From: Argyresthia goedartella
Lineage: Eukaryota; Arthropoda; Insecta; Lepidoptera; Argyresthiidae
Direction: 5' to 3'
DNA: 64,000 bases
NCBI GenBank assembly: GCA_949825045.1
Contig: OX463822.1
Coordinates: 1,431,001-1,495,000, forward strand
The notes under the pieces are model-generated. The model was given only the letters and a program-made list of their open reading frames with translations. It was not told the DNA's origin and did not search any database. Every line of letters begins with the position of its first letter. Positions within the stretch are counted from its first letter, which is position 1. Below are positions 32,185-42,514 of this stretch, piece by piece. Both the position numbers and the translations under genes were made by a program.

Positions 32185-33425
32185 ACAGCGAGCGCAGTTA
32201 GCTAGCGAGTGAGCGAGACAGCGAGCGTAGTTAACTAGCCACTGAGTGAGACAGCAAGCGTAGTTACGCTTGGTAACTACGCTTGCTGTCTCACTGACTG
32301 AGTGAGACAGCGAGCTTAGTTACCAAGCGTCTGAGTGAGACAACGAGCGTACTTACCTTGCGAGTGAACGAGACAGCGAGCGTAGTTACCTAGCGACTGA
32401 ATGGGTCAACGAGCTTAGTTAATTAGCGATTGAGTGCGACAGCGAGCGTAGTAACCTAGGGATTGAGTAAGACAGCGAGTATAGTTACCTAGCGATTGAA
32501 CGACACAGTGACGGTAGTCACCTAGCGAGTGAATAAGACAGCGAGCGTAGTTACCTGTTGAGTGAACGAGACAACGAAACGTTGTTACCATGCGACTGAA
32601 CGAGACAGTGAGTGTAGTTACCTAGCGAGTGGACGAGATAGCGAGCTACATATATTACCTAGCAACTGAACGTACTAACAAGTGAATGAGTCAGCGAGCG
32701 TCGTTACCTAGAGACTGAGCGAGACAACGCGCATAGTTACCTAGAGAGTGAACGAAACAGCGAGCGTAGTTACCTAGCGAATTATTGAGACAGCGAACTT
32801 TGTTACCTAGCGACTGAGCGAGACAGCGAGCGCTGTTACCTAGAGAGACAACGAGACAGCGAGCGCAGTTACTTGGCGAATTATCGAGACACCGAGCGTA
32901 GTTACCTAGCGAGTGAACAAGACAGCGCACTTAGTTACCTAGCGACAGAACAAGACAGAGAGCGTAGTTACCTAGCAAATGAGTAAGACAGCAAGCGTTG
33001 TTACCTAGTAACTGAGCGAGACAGCGGGCGTAGTTACCTAGGAGTGAAAAAGACAGCGCGCATAGTTACCTAGAGAGTGAACGAGACAGCGAGCATATTT
33101 ACCTAGCGAATAATCGAGACAGCGAGCGTAGTTGCCTAGTATCTGAGCGAGGCAGCGAGCCTAGTTACTTAGCGACTGAGCGAGACAGCTAGCATAGTTA
33201 AATAGCGACTGAGTGAAACAGCGAGCGTGGTCACCTAGCGAATGACCGAGACAACGAGCGTAGTTACCTAGCGACTGAGCCAGACAGCGAGCTTAGTTAC
33301 CTTGCGAGTGAACGATACAGCGAGCTTAGTTACCCAGTGACTGAGCGAGACAGCGAGCGTCGTTACCTAGCGACTGAGCGAGACAGCGAGCGTAGTTACG
33401 TAGCGACTGAACGAGACAGCGAGTA
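32185..33425. repeat. Degenerate 33-bp tandem array
   Basis: About 37 imperfect copies of a 33-base unit (GACTGAGCGAGACAGCGAGC plus GTAGTTACCTAGC) over 1.24 kb. Because 33 is a multiple of three, stretches of the minus strand stay open and give an 11-residue periodic peptide (ARCLAQSLGNY-like), but there is no gene structure. Copies differ by point changes and small gaps, so the array is old or not homogenised. One unit is inverted (see 32245-32295). Confidence 0.9.
32245..32295. repeat. Inverted unit forming a perfect hairpin inside the 33-bp array
   Basis: Arms 32245-32267 and 32273-32295 are exact reverse complements over 23 bases, with loop GCTTG. All neighbouring units run in one direction, so a piece of one unit has been copied back in reverse. 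Confidence 0.9.
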
Positions 33426-33429
33426 ACTT

Positions 33430-33870
33430 GCACCCTTCTCTTCTCTAACGGGTAGGGGGCGCCCTTTAATTCTGTGTGATGATTAGGGGGGAGGAGGTCA
33501 AGCCCAATCTCACCAAATCTCACGTGGGGGAGAGAGGGGGTCTCGGCTAACATCATGTGTTTCCCCCCAAAAAAATAGTTTAAAATTTCGAGAAAATTAT
33601 GGCCAAACACTAGTCTTAAATAAAATAATAATGAAACATTTCTTTTTATTTCTAAATAGACCCAACGTTATAACGTGCTAATAATAGGGGGGAACAGTTC
33701 GAGCTAAATCTCACGACATCTTTACCGGCGGGGAGAGCGGGGTGGGGGGTCAGAAAATCATCAACAAAACGCCTCACGTAATTAATGGACACCGCCTGTG
33801 CTGCTCGTCAAAATTAAAGTGGCTTCAATCCAATCGATTTCAGATAAAGTTGTTTAGAATGACGCCACTA
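33430..33870. other. Gene-free stretch with a diverged internal duplication
   Basis: Two G-rich blocks at about 33475-33560 and 33675-33765 share AATCTCAC and a GGGGAGAG-rich motif, suggesting an old duplication. No gene. Confidence 0.35.
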
Positions 33871-33879
33871 ACAAGTCAA

Positions 33880-35600
33880 GTCAAAGTCAACATTTGTTTA
33901 TTACTGTAGATATTTACATATACTTTGCAAACCTCATTTTTTTACTCTTCTCTACATTGGACCGCTGTGGGAGAAACCTTCAAATATTACGGTATTGATT
34001 ATTGACCGACCGACCGAAGCGCCTCCGTTTCAGGATTGGGCAAGAATGCGTGCGTATGTAAGGATGTATGTCCGTATGTTATCCTCTACAGGCCGCATTT
34101 CTCAACTGATTCTCGTGAATATTTGTGAACAGGTTCGATAATTATATATCGTTTTTTGTCGATTCCGTTTTTGGATTTTTTTTCAAAGTGGTGAGATATG
34201 GGGTTGAAAATGTAAAAAAATCCAAATCAAAAACTACAGCCCAAACGGTTCGACAGATTTTAACAAATGAGTTGTCTCTGGATTCGTGGAGAGCATGTGT
34301 TTGACATATATAATTTTTGTGAAAATTTAATAGGTAGGATTTTGGATCGCAACATGTAGTTCACAAAGTTGTTGGTGCGGTTACTTTCATACTCCATCTA
34401 CGTAACCAGGTGCATTTAAAAGTTTGTATTTGGTATTGAAAGAAAATAATGTCAGATTTTTAAAAACTTCAAGGGTTCGGGGGTGTGATGTGAGGAGAAA
34501 AACGCAAATTTCCTGTGATGCTCGCGAGGTCAACATTTAACAGAGCCACTAGTTATAAATAATAAGCAGCACTAAATCATTATAAAATTATGAACAGCGA
34601 GTTTATTATCAGCGAGTTCTGTGTTGAGTTAGATTAAATTTCCCGTAATTTAAGTAATCTTGAACATTTTAAATTGCTCAAATGAAAATATCAAAATCTC
34701 CAGAGGTACTCGTACCTAGCTGTAGTAGAAAATGAACTAACCCTTGATAAAAATATTAACTTTCGCAAGTCTAAACCGGGGCAAAACTAGTCTGTGATTA
34801 TTTCTTAGCTAACATTATAGCTATCGCTATGTTTGGAAAATTTTGTAAGGTTCTTGCGTGCTTACATTATATTTTGGAGAATTAATTGACTAGCTACAGT
34901 AAGTATGTCAATTTCATTAAAAAGTTATCTTAGGCAGTCTGTGCGTTTTATATTATAAATTGCTCGAATAGTTTTTTTCTGTAATATAAAAATAGTTTGA
35001 ATATCCGCTGCTTTCCCCCACAACAAGATACCATAGGACATGACACTATGAAAGTAACTAAAATATACTAGCCTAGATGTAGCCACATCCGTGCTTTGTC
35101 TGATCTTCTTATCAGCGAACCTATCTATGTGGGGTACCCACATCCAATAATTTGTAAATGGCTCTTCTAAGATCTTCTTCTCGTCTCATTTCGTATATTT
35201 AATAGTTCTAACGTGTTACTGTCTAACACTAAACTGGTATCAACTTGCCTGACATTTGGATGTGATAATTTGATACACTTGGTTTGGTTGATGCACCAGC
35301 GTTTACCAATTTCAGGATAAAGACAATACATTATTAACATCATCAAATCTCCTTTTTGTCTTTAAATTTTGAAGACCAGTAAATAATCATCAGCTATGTC
35401 AGTCAATTTGTCCACCATGAAAGGCAGATCGTAAATATATACCAGGAATAAGAAAGGGCCTAATATGGAATCTTGTGGAACGCCAATTTTTACACCAGAT
35501 CCATCAGACTTCCGCCTTCTGCTGTTAACAACCTTTCTGTTACACTCTGTAAATATATTTTTCGAAGCAAATACACATGGATCGCTGGACTAGGAGGAAA
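33880..35600 (-). pseudogene. Jockey/CR1-like LINE fragment with 3' end
   Basis: On the minus strand, 35590-35400 encodes a GVPQ-x-SILGPFLFLVYI-type RT block with a damaged catalytic box (IADDYLLVF). 35143-34925 encodes SYGILLWGKAADIQ and IFILQKKTIRAIYN. 33990-33880 matches another copy of its 3' untranslated end at about 42110-42238. Between 34880 and 33990 lies unrelated repeat sequence, with a block at 34345-34445 also found reversed at 36145-36255. Broken in several places. Confidence 0.65.
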
Positions 35601-35929
35601 ATTCAAAGTGAAGTAATCATCTTCGTCATCATTTATAAACTCACGAACTTGGTATTAAAATAACTTAAGCGCCCTTTACCTGTACTTGCACATAAGAAAC
35701 GATATTGTGGGTTAAGCGACATCTAGCAGAGAGGATAACTAGATGGGTGACCGTCTCTATATACGACAACGACAAACGATCATACGATAATTATATCTTC
35801 GTCTAAACAGTTGATGTTAATTTGCCCAATGATCCTTAAAAACAAGTTAGACCAGCATCATTAATCAGAAACGCGACATTTAAGAAGTAGTAGATTGTTA
35901 GAAAACTCGTCTGACTATTGATGCGTTCT

Positions 35930-36345
35930 TAGGGTTCCGTACCCGAAGGGTGCCAATCGGGACCTTATTACTAAGCCTCCGCTGTCCATCCGTCCGTCCG
36001 TCCGTCTGTCACCAGGCTGTATTTCATGCATGAAACATGATAGTAAGACAGTTGAAATTTTCACAGATGATGTATTTCTGTTGCCGCTATAACAACAAAT
36101 ACTAAAAAGCAGAATAAAATAAATATCTAAGGGGGCTCCCATACAACAATTCTTTCAATACCACATACAAACTTATGAGTGCACCTGGTTACGTATATGG
36201 AGTGTGAATGAAGCCGCACCAATAACTTTGTAAACAACATTTTGCTATGTAAAATCCAAAATATTCACTCCACACCATCCCTACCATTGTACGGTGGTAA
36301 AGAACCCTTCGTGCGCGAGTTCGACTAGCACTTCACCTTTTTTTG
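35930..36345 (-). repeat. Dispersed repeat family A, reverse copy
   Basis: It carries the CCGTCCGTCCGTCTGTCACC block and the start block (CCCTTCGTGCGCGAGTTCGA) in reverse order relative to 7030-7775. An inserted piece at 36145-36255 resembles 34345-34445. Noncoding. Confidence 0.55.
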
Positions 36346-36349
36346 AGGT

Positions 36350-37490
36350 TCACGCACAATTTATAGCTCTGGTTTACTCAACAATCGATTTCGAAGTGCA
36401 TTTGAGTTGACCGCTGATCGGTCGATATAACTTTATCATGTCACAAAGGTTTCATCTTCATCATGAGTTTTCCTTCAATATGAGACGCACTTTCCTCTCA
36501 CTCGTGCCAATCTCTATGGCATATTGGTTTCGAACAGTCTGGCAGGGTCTGGTTCGAAATTGGCCGTGCAAAAATCCCTATATTTAAAATTGTCATAAAA
36601 AAAAAACATTTATTGTAAATAGGCAAAATAATGCACTTTTGCAAGTCAAACACTTACTTAAGTCTGACAATTGTGGAAAAAAAATAACTAATATATTCAA
36701 CTAAACTAATGAGTACATGACTGGTTATGGTTTCAGTTTGAAAAAGGAAATTTCCCCTTCAAGTGATGATTCATGGCTGAATCTCGCACAGGAAAAGGAA
36801 ACTTCATTAACTCTACCAGTGTTTCGGAAATACGCCCGTCAGAGAAGGATAGCACCAAGAAACTCTACGGGGATGTCATATATTTTTTATTACACAATGC
36901 ACGATATAAAAATTATCTAATCTAATGACAATATTATAACATCGTATCCATAAGTACCAATAAGATGTCTCAAAATAAAAATCTAACAAAATAAATAAAT
37001 AAGAACAAAGACAAGCTGTAATGAACATAACTTATGAGAAACCAGACTGGAGCAGTCTCCCCAAGCAGCACCCGTTCACGAGTATAACTTGTGCACCAGC
37101 CATCACCCCCCTCGCCATATGTGAGGGAGGGGAGCAACCCGCTACACGGAGTCGGCGCAAGCAAAGACATTTTAGTGAGCATGACCATAAACTCTGGTTT
37201 CTTGATAACAGACTTGTATTCTACGTTAAAACTAATAAATTGTTATGAGTTATGTTCAATTCATTTAACTCGAATCCGAGCAAAGGCCTGTTCCTCTCAA
37301 TGGGCTACAAGTATTTAATACAAAAGTAGCTGGAAATGGTTCGTGTGGTGTAACACTCGGCTGTTGCGTCGCCGGTATCTTTACTCGAACTTGGTTGGAC
37401 TCACTGCCATGTGTCTTGATTATTCAGCGAATCACAGCTCTCATGGCGCCAAAATTATACAACCTGGCCCTGCAGTTAGGAACGCGCTGT
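36350..37490. other. Gene-free stretch
   Basis: No domain recognised in any frame. AT-rich. A block near 37275-37320 resembles a repeat seen at 51975-52030 (CGAGTAAAGGCC-type). Nothing else supported. Confidence 0.4.
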
Positions 37491-37499
37491 TAGAACATC

Positions 37500-37800
37500 A
37501 GACAAAACACGGATGTGGCTAGTCTATTTCAATTAATTTCATAATGTTTCATGACCTATGGTATCTTGTTGTGGGGGAAAACAGCGGATACTACTACTTT
37601 GATATTACAGAAAAGAGCTATTCGTGCGATTTATAATTTAAAACGCACAGACTCCTTATAAGAACTTTTTAAAGAAATTGTTATACTAACTGTAGCTAGT
37701 CAATATATTTTCGAAAATGTATTGACTAGCTACAGTTACGCAAGAACCTTACAACATTTTCCAAACTTAGCGATACCAGAAATGTTACGGGATGAAATTT
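37500..37800 (+). pseudogene. LINE fragment, plus-strand relative of 34800-35140
   Basis: The translation gives ILLWGKTADTTTLILQ and AIRAIYNLKRTDSL, matching the minus-strand fragment at 35143-34925. Its continuation also matches the relative on both sides of a palindrome at 37687-37738. It is broken by stops, so it is dead. Confidence 0.65.
37687..37738. repeat. Inverted repeat inserted in a LINE fragment
   Basis: Arms 37687-37705 and 37720-37738 (TAACTGTAGCTAGTCAATA and its exact reverse complement) with a 14-base loop. The related fragment at 34820-34910 has the left arm but not the right: in its place it has about 11 unrelated bases. Confidence 0.9.
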
Positions 37801-38067
37801 AATGACCACCAAAAAAACAATCGTTACTCTAAAGCAGCCTCATCCAAAAATATATATAATATGTACAAATAAATGAAACCTGTACCAAAATCTTTCGGGC
37901 TTTTAAGTCATGCCTGAACTAAAAAAACTTTTCATAACCCAAAAAGGCCACGCGTGCACCAAATGTTAACTAGCAAAGTTTTGTGACATTACTACCCAAA
38001 TATATCACTACGTTTGCCATAAAATGTATGCATATAACCATACATAATATAAAATGGGTAAATGATC

Positions 38068-38345
38068 ACCAAAAGTTGCAGAAAATATCAGGGCAAAATA
38101 CTGCGGTAGCTTAGGTGAAGGGTAAAGGGGGTGAGCGAAGCGAAGCCCCCTTTATTTTTCGTGTTAGGTTGAACACGTAAGAACAACAAAAAATACTTAA
38201 AACATAAACTTAAGTACACAAAAGATAAAAAGAAGTTTGGTGATCATTTATCCAAACACAATACTGATTCTTGCAGTAATTTCGAATTTAATGGTAGTAA
38301 ATTTTCGAATTTTGGTAATTGTTTAAACACAAGCCGTTTTTTTTG
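38068..38345 (+). mobile_element. Repeat family B, copy 3 (type 2 ends)
   Basis: It starts AATGATCACCAAAAGTTGCA and its right part has TTTGGTGATCATTTATCC, an inverted match of 12 bases. The core has GCGGTAGCTTAGGTGAAGGG and the hairpin AAAGGGGG...GCCCCCTTT. The core is shared with the type 1 copies but the ends are different. Confidence 0.75.
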
Positions 38346-38949
38346 TGGCCGTTATTTTATTGAAAGCTCTAAGAAGTTCAGCCTTTAGTAAACATGTTAC
38401 GGTAGTATCGGTGAATCTTTAGAACTTCATTTATATTTTTTGGGTAAACAATGATTTTTGTATATTAATTTACTTTATTAGGATAAAATTGTGTAACATA
38501 TTTGGATATTTTTTTTAAAATAAAATGCGAGTACATATTTGGTTCATGCGTGGCCTTTTTAGCTCAGCGATTATTCTGAAGATACTTGCCTTGTTTAGGT
38601 TAGCAGACTTTACGTTTATTGGTGATCATTTCATATTAAAATGGGGATTCAATTCTGGTAAGTATTTACGATTTTTTGGGCGTTCTATTTCATTATATCT
38701 GGTGATTGCTTAAACCTAAGCCAAATTTTACTAGGTAATAATCACAGCCTCGCGAACTTTAGCATTTTTTTCAAGGGTCAGTGCATTCTCTACTACAACA
38801 AGATACCTCGGGATATTTTGAAATTGTCATTTGAGTAATTTAAAAACCCATGTAAAAACTACTTTGTCTAAAAAGGGATATTACAATGTTCAAGATTACT
38901 TAAATGACAGGACTGCAGAACTTGCTGTAAATAATTTTGTAATTATTTA

Positions 38950-41310
38950 TTCCTGCTTATTATAATTCAATTCAATTCAATTCAAATTTATTTCAGATTA
39001 TAATGTACACTTGTATATACAATAAATCCATATGTTGTCATTAAAATTAAAATTAAAATTTATAGTCACAGTAGATTAAATAAATAAATATTAAGATTAT
39101 TATTATTATTTTTTATAAAAATAATTATGCACACACACACACACACACACACACCCTTACACACCTTCACAGAGTCACACACACAGAACATTGTTGTCAT
39201 ACTCATCATAGAAATTATTATTATTATTATTATTCCAATACCCATCTTATTTTATTTTAGTTTTATTACCGCAAAGGTGCACCCCCACCCAATACTTTAA
39301 CATGGGGTTGTCCATCTTTCCAGCTAGTGCACTGAGGATAGTGTTGGAGCTGCCGAAAAAGCGGTTTCTCAGGGAAGCAATCCTCTTTCGAATGATTGCG
39401 AAGAAATCGTCAGTCCTGGCTTCGGCAAACATAGCTGAGGCGCTGCAGTACCGCGGCAGCCCCAGTATCCTCAGCGCATTATTGTATTGGACTCGCAGGG
39501 CGCTGTAGGCCTTCTGCGTATAGCTGACCCACAGGCTACTGGTGTAGAAGGTCTGGCAGAAAGCTCTGAAAAGAGTCAGTTTGACAGGCCCTGTACACCT
39601 AGCAAACCTGCGTGCCAACATATTGCATCTGACCGCCATCGCCCTGCGCTCCCTTTCAATATCCAGGTCATCTGTAAGTCCATCCGTGACCACGTGACCC
39701 AGGTACTTGAACTGTGTTACTCTCTTAAGAGGTGATCCACACAGTGATACGACAGGAATATTTTCAACTGTGTTACTACCAGATCGGAACACCATCATTT
39801 CACTTTTCTTCACATTGTACCTGAGTCCGTGGGCCGCAGCATATGACTCACAGATTCCCAAGAGTTTTCTCAGTGCGTTGACTGAGGGACTCAGCAGCAC
39901 CATATCATCCGCATATGAGATGTTATTGACCATGGTGCCGTCAATGGAGCATCCTATTCTAGTGCTGCTCAGTTCCTCAATCAACTCATTTACATAGAGA
40001 TTAAATAAAGTGGGAGACGTCAGTCCACCTTGTCTTACACCACAGTCAAGTGTGTAAGTATCACTAAGTGAGCCCACCCACCTCACAGCATTTGTTTGAT
40101 TTTGGTACCAGTACCTAAAAACAGAAACTAGCTCATCAGGTAGACCCGTAAGACTCAACTTTTTCCATAGCACATCGTATGAGACAAGATCAAAGGCCTT
40201 CGACAGGTCAAGAAAACAAGCATAGACGGGCGTCTTCCTGTCCGTATAGTACTGGACAGTTTGCTTAAGACACAAAATTGCACTCTCCGTGGACAGTCCA
40301 GGTCTGAAACCGAACTGCGCATCGTGCAAATTAAGATGTTGTTTCAACTGACTGTCAAGCAAACTATCCAGCACCTTAGCCAATGCAGTTGCCAAGGATA
40401 TTGGTCTATAGTTGTCTTTATCAGACGCATCTCCTGTTCTATTCTTCACAATAGGCACTACTATGGTTCTCATTAAATTCTCTGGAAGGTAAGAGTGACC
40501 AATACAGAAATTAAATAACATTTTAAGTACTCTAGGCAAATGAGGGCCTGCACATTTCAAATGTTCAACACTCAGACCATCGTGTCCCGGTGACTTACCA
40601 CGCTTCATATGTCTGATGGCTACATTGACTTGTTTATATGTAAATCGCAGTGGTTTGTCATGCGACACGCAGGCCTGAGAGTCGGACCCAAAACATGTTT
40701 CAGACCTAATAACTGGTTCAACGTGAAAGTTATTTTTAAACAGATTTGCTATATCATGATGGTCCGTAAGACCGTTGACATTCACAGGGGGGGTGGGCTT
40801 AGGGTTAAGTTTATTGGTCTGTTTCCAGAATTTTGAAAAATCTTTATTATCATGACTAGTGGCTAGAATGTCCATTTTTATTTGCTCGGAATTTTTTTGA
40901 CACCATTTAAGTTTATTTTTGAATATTTTTCTAGATATTTTCATCTTCTCATAGATAGGGCCAGAATCTGGCTTGTTTTGTAACCTCCAATTTTGAAAAT
41001 TAAGCCTTGCCTCTCCGTGAGCTTCCTTAACATATTTATTCCATCCTGTTATATATGATTTCTTTCTTAGTCTATTATTACTGTTTATACTGTGACTAGA
41101 TGCAGCAGCCTCACTTAATATCTCTATAGTTCTGTTATACATATGTCGAATTATATCTCTATGTTCTGGATTATGACAAATTTGTTCACTACACTCCCTG
41201 AGTTCAGTCGGAAAATCGATTTCTTTTAGGTGTAACATACAAATATTTCTATATTTACATATTTGCTCGGTATCTCTCTCCCCCCAAAGAACATAATAAG
41301 AGAACAATTT
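38950..41310 (-). mobile_element. 5'-truncated non-LTR retrotransposon (CR1-group/Rex1-like)
   Basis: Minus-strand LINE with a long RT frame at 39247-41307 and a 3' tail ending in TTGAA-type repeats (about 38966-38987 on the + strand, ATTCA units). A CA microsatellite at about 39128-39154 lies in its 3' untranslated part. The endonuclease part is missing, as in a typical 5' truncation. Copies of repeat family B lie on each side in the same direction (38068-38345 and 41365-41650). Confidence 0.75.
39247..41307 (-). CDS. LINE reverse transcriptase, 5'-truncated, frame intact
   Basis: 686 open codons. The linker after the endonuclease (YITGWNKYVKEAHGEARLNF) is followed by the RT: KSPGHDGLSVEHLK (about residue 240), NYRPISLATALAKVLDS, FGFRPGLSTESAI, the catalytic FLDLSKAFD, RQGGLTSPTLFNLY, the catalytic YADDMVLL, and a C-terminal region with QFKYLGHVV. 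All key RT residues are visible. The first few codons at 41307 may already be flanking DNA, so the apparent start is not a true start. No endonuclease, so it could not insert on its own. Confidence 0.8.
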   Translation of the reverse strand: MFSYYVLWGERDTEQICKYRNICMLHLKEIDFPTELRECSEQICHNPEHRDIIRHMYNRTIEILSEAAASSHSINSNNRLRKKSYITGWNKYVKEAHGEARLNFQNWRLQNKPDSGPIYEKMKISRKIFKNKLKWCQKNSEQIKMDILATSHDNKDFSKFWKQTNKLNPKPTPPVNVNGLTDHHDIANLFKNNFHVEPVIRSETCFGSDSQACVSHDKPLRFTYKQVNVAIRHMKRGKSPGHDGLSVEHLKCAGPHLPRVLKMLFNFCIGHSYLPENLMRTIVVPIVKNRTGDASDKDNYRPISLATALAKVLDSLLDSQLKQHLNLHDAQFGFRPGLSTESAILCLKQTVQYYTDRKTPVYACFLDLSKAFDLVSYDVLWKKLSLTGLPDELVSVFRYWYQNQTNAVRWVGSLSDTYTLDCGVRQGGLTSPTLFNLYVNELIEELSSTRIGCSIDGTMVNNISYADDMVLLSPSVNALRKLLGICESYAAAHGLRYNVKKSEMMVFRSGSNTVENIPVVSLCGSPLKRVTQFKYLGHVVTDGLTDDLDIERERRAMAVRCNMLARRFARCTGPVKLTLFRAFCQTFYTSSLWVSYTQKAYSALRVQYNNALRILGLPRYCSASAMFAEARTDDFFAIIRKRIASLRNRFFGSSNTILSALAGKMDNPMLKYWVGVHLCGNKTKIK

Positions 41311-41364
41311 AAATGATCACCAAAATATTTTTTTCTTACCAAAATGGATTATGGATGGATCATG

Positions 41365-41640
41365 ATCACCAAAAGTTGCAGAAAATATCAGGGAAAAATA
41401 CTGCGTAGCTTAGGTGAAGGGTAAAGGGTGAGCGAAGCGAAGCCCCCTTTATCCTTCTTGTTAGGTTGACCATACTGAAAAAATACTTAAAACATAAACT
41501 TAAGTACACAAAACATAAAAAGGTGTTTGGTGCTCATTTATTCAAACACAATTTGGTGACCATTTACCCATTCTGCAATCATTTCGAATTTATTGGTAGT
41601 AAAATAGGTGCGTTTTTGGTAATAGTTTAAACACAAGCCT
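41365..41640 (+). mobile_element. Repeat family B, copy 4 (type 2 ends)
   Basis: It begins CATGATCACCAAAAGTTGCA, carries the core GCGTAGCTTAGGTGAAGGGT and a hairpin, and continues into TTTGGTGACCATTTACCC and a tail shared with copies 3 and 5 (GTTTTTGGTAATAGTTTAAA). A second ATGATCACCAAAA lies just left at 41312. Confidence 0.7.
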
Positions 41641-41642
41641 TT

Positions 41643-41704
41643 TAATAATAATAAATGTAGGCCATTAATGTGGGGACATTAATAGCCTACAATTATTACT
41701 ATTA
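41643..41704. repeat. Near-perfect inverted repeat, 4-base loop
   Basis: Arms 41643-41671 and 41676-41704 match at 26 of 29 positions, with loop GGGG. AT-rich outer part, GTAGGC...GCCTAC inner part. Directly beside another inverted repeat at 41749-41794. Confidence 0.8.
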
Positions 41705-41748
41705 TGGGTGGGTACTGGGAACCGAGGGGCGCAGGCCTTTATCAGGAT

Positions 41749-41794
41749 ACGAGTAAGATTGAGCCATACTGGAGTATGGCTCAATCTTACTCGT
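41749..41794. repeat. Perfect inverted repeat, 2-base loop
   Basis: Arms 41749-41770 and 41773-41794 are exact over 22 bases, separated by GG. The arm resembles a dispersed block also present singly near 51990-52010 (CCCAATCTTACTC), so one arm is probably original and the other a reverse copy. Confidence 0.9.
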
Positions 41795-41941
41795 GTGCAC
41801 GCTCTGGCTCAGTGCGGGTCGATGGAGGGGTTATACGAGCACTACCACGTAGCGATAGTAGCCGGGGCCTACAGCTTAACGTGTCATCCGAAACACTGAA
41901 CGTCCGATAATGTACGTAAGATAAATTCACTATCTCATTAG

Positions 41942-42018
41942 TACACGGTCAGGATTCGAACTTGCATCTCCAGTGTGAGAAGCAAGCGTGAAACCCATTA
42001 GACCACGGAGCTCTTGTG
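41942..42018 (-). repeat. tRNA-like segment
   Basis: Minus strand GCTCCGTGGTCTAATGGGTT (A-box region) and AAGTTCGAATCCTGACC (B-box). The acceptor stem does not pair, so it is a tRNA pseudogene or SINE head. Two weaker tRNA-like segments lie at 42755-42820 and 44235-44330. Confidence 0.5.
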
Positions 42019-42109
42019 CTTTTATTATTTATAATAATTAGTTTTGTAATATTTGTATAAGTCAGACCCTACCAATTTTTAAAAGAGATCTAAAAATCAA
42101 CCTGTCGGT

Positions 42110-42238
42110 GTTTCTTCACCCTGCTTCTCCCACAGTAGTCCAATTTAGAGAAGAGGCAAAATATGACGTATAATGACGTATGACTAAACAAGTATAAATT
42201 AATATCTACAGTAATAAAGAAATTTGAATTTGAATTTG
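42110..42238 (+). repeat. LINE 3' end with short tandem tail
   Basis: It matches the reverse complement of 33880-33990 (CTTCTCCCACAGTAGTCCAA, ATATCTACAGTAATAAA) and ends in TTTGAA repeats, a typical non-LTR tail. Confidence 0.6.
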
Positions 42239-42241
42239 TAG

Positions 42242-42421
42242 CCTCGACAAAGGTAGCGAGCGCTGTATGACCAAAGTCGGTTGTAATGTGATAACTTTGC
42301 AAAATAAAACAGTTTGTGATACTGTTTGCAGAATTCTACGTTATTCAACTCTATCATTTTGCAAAGTTGTCACTTTACAAGCGACATCTCGGTCGTACAG
42401 CGCTCGCTATCTTTGTCGAGA
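42242..42421. mobile_element. 180-bp foldback MITE
   Basis: Left arm 42242-42304 (CCTCGACAAAGGTAGCGAGC onward) and right arm 42356-42421 are inverted copies over about 63 bases with roughly ten mismatches. The right end is TTTGTCGAGAC. No coding capacity. Confidence 0.8.
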
Positions 42422-42509
42422 CTTCAGGGCCCGCGCGCGCATCGGTTCCACGAACAGGGGGGTCGCTTCAGGGCCCGCGCGCGTATCGGTTCCACGAACA
42501 GGGGGGTCG
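42422..42509. repeat. Tandem duplication of a 44-bp GC-rich unit
   Basis: Two copies of CTTCAGGGCCCGCGCGCG... differing at one base, starting at the edge of the MITE at 42242-42421. GC-rich against an AT-rich background. Confidence 0.9.
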
Positions 42510-42514
42510 CTTCA

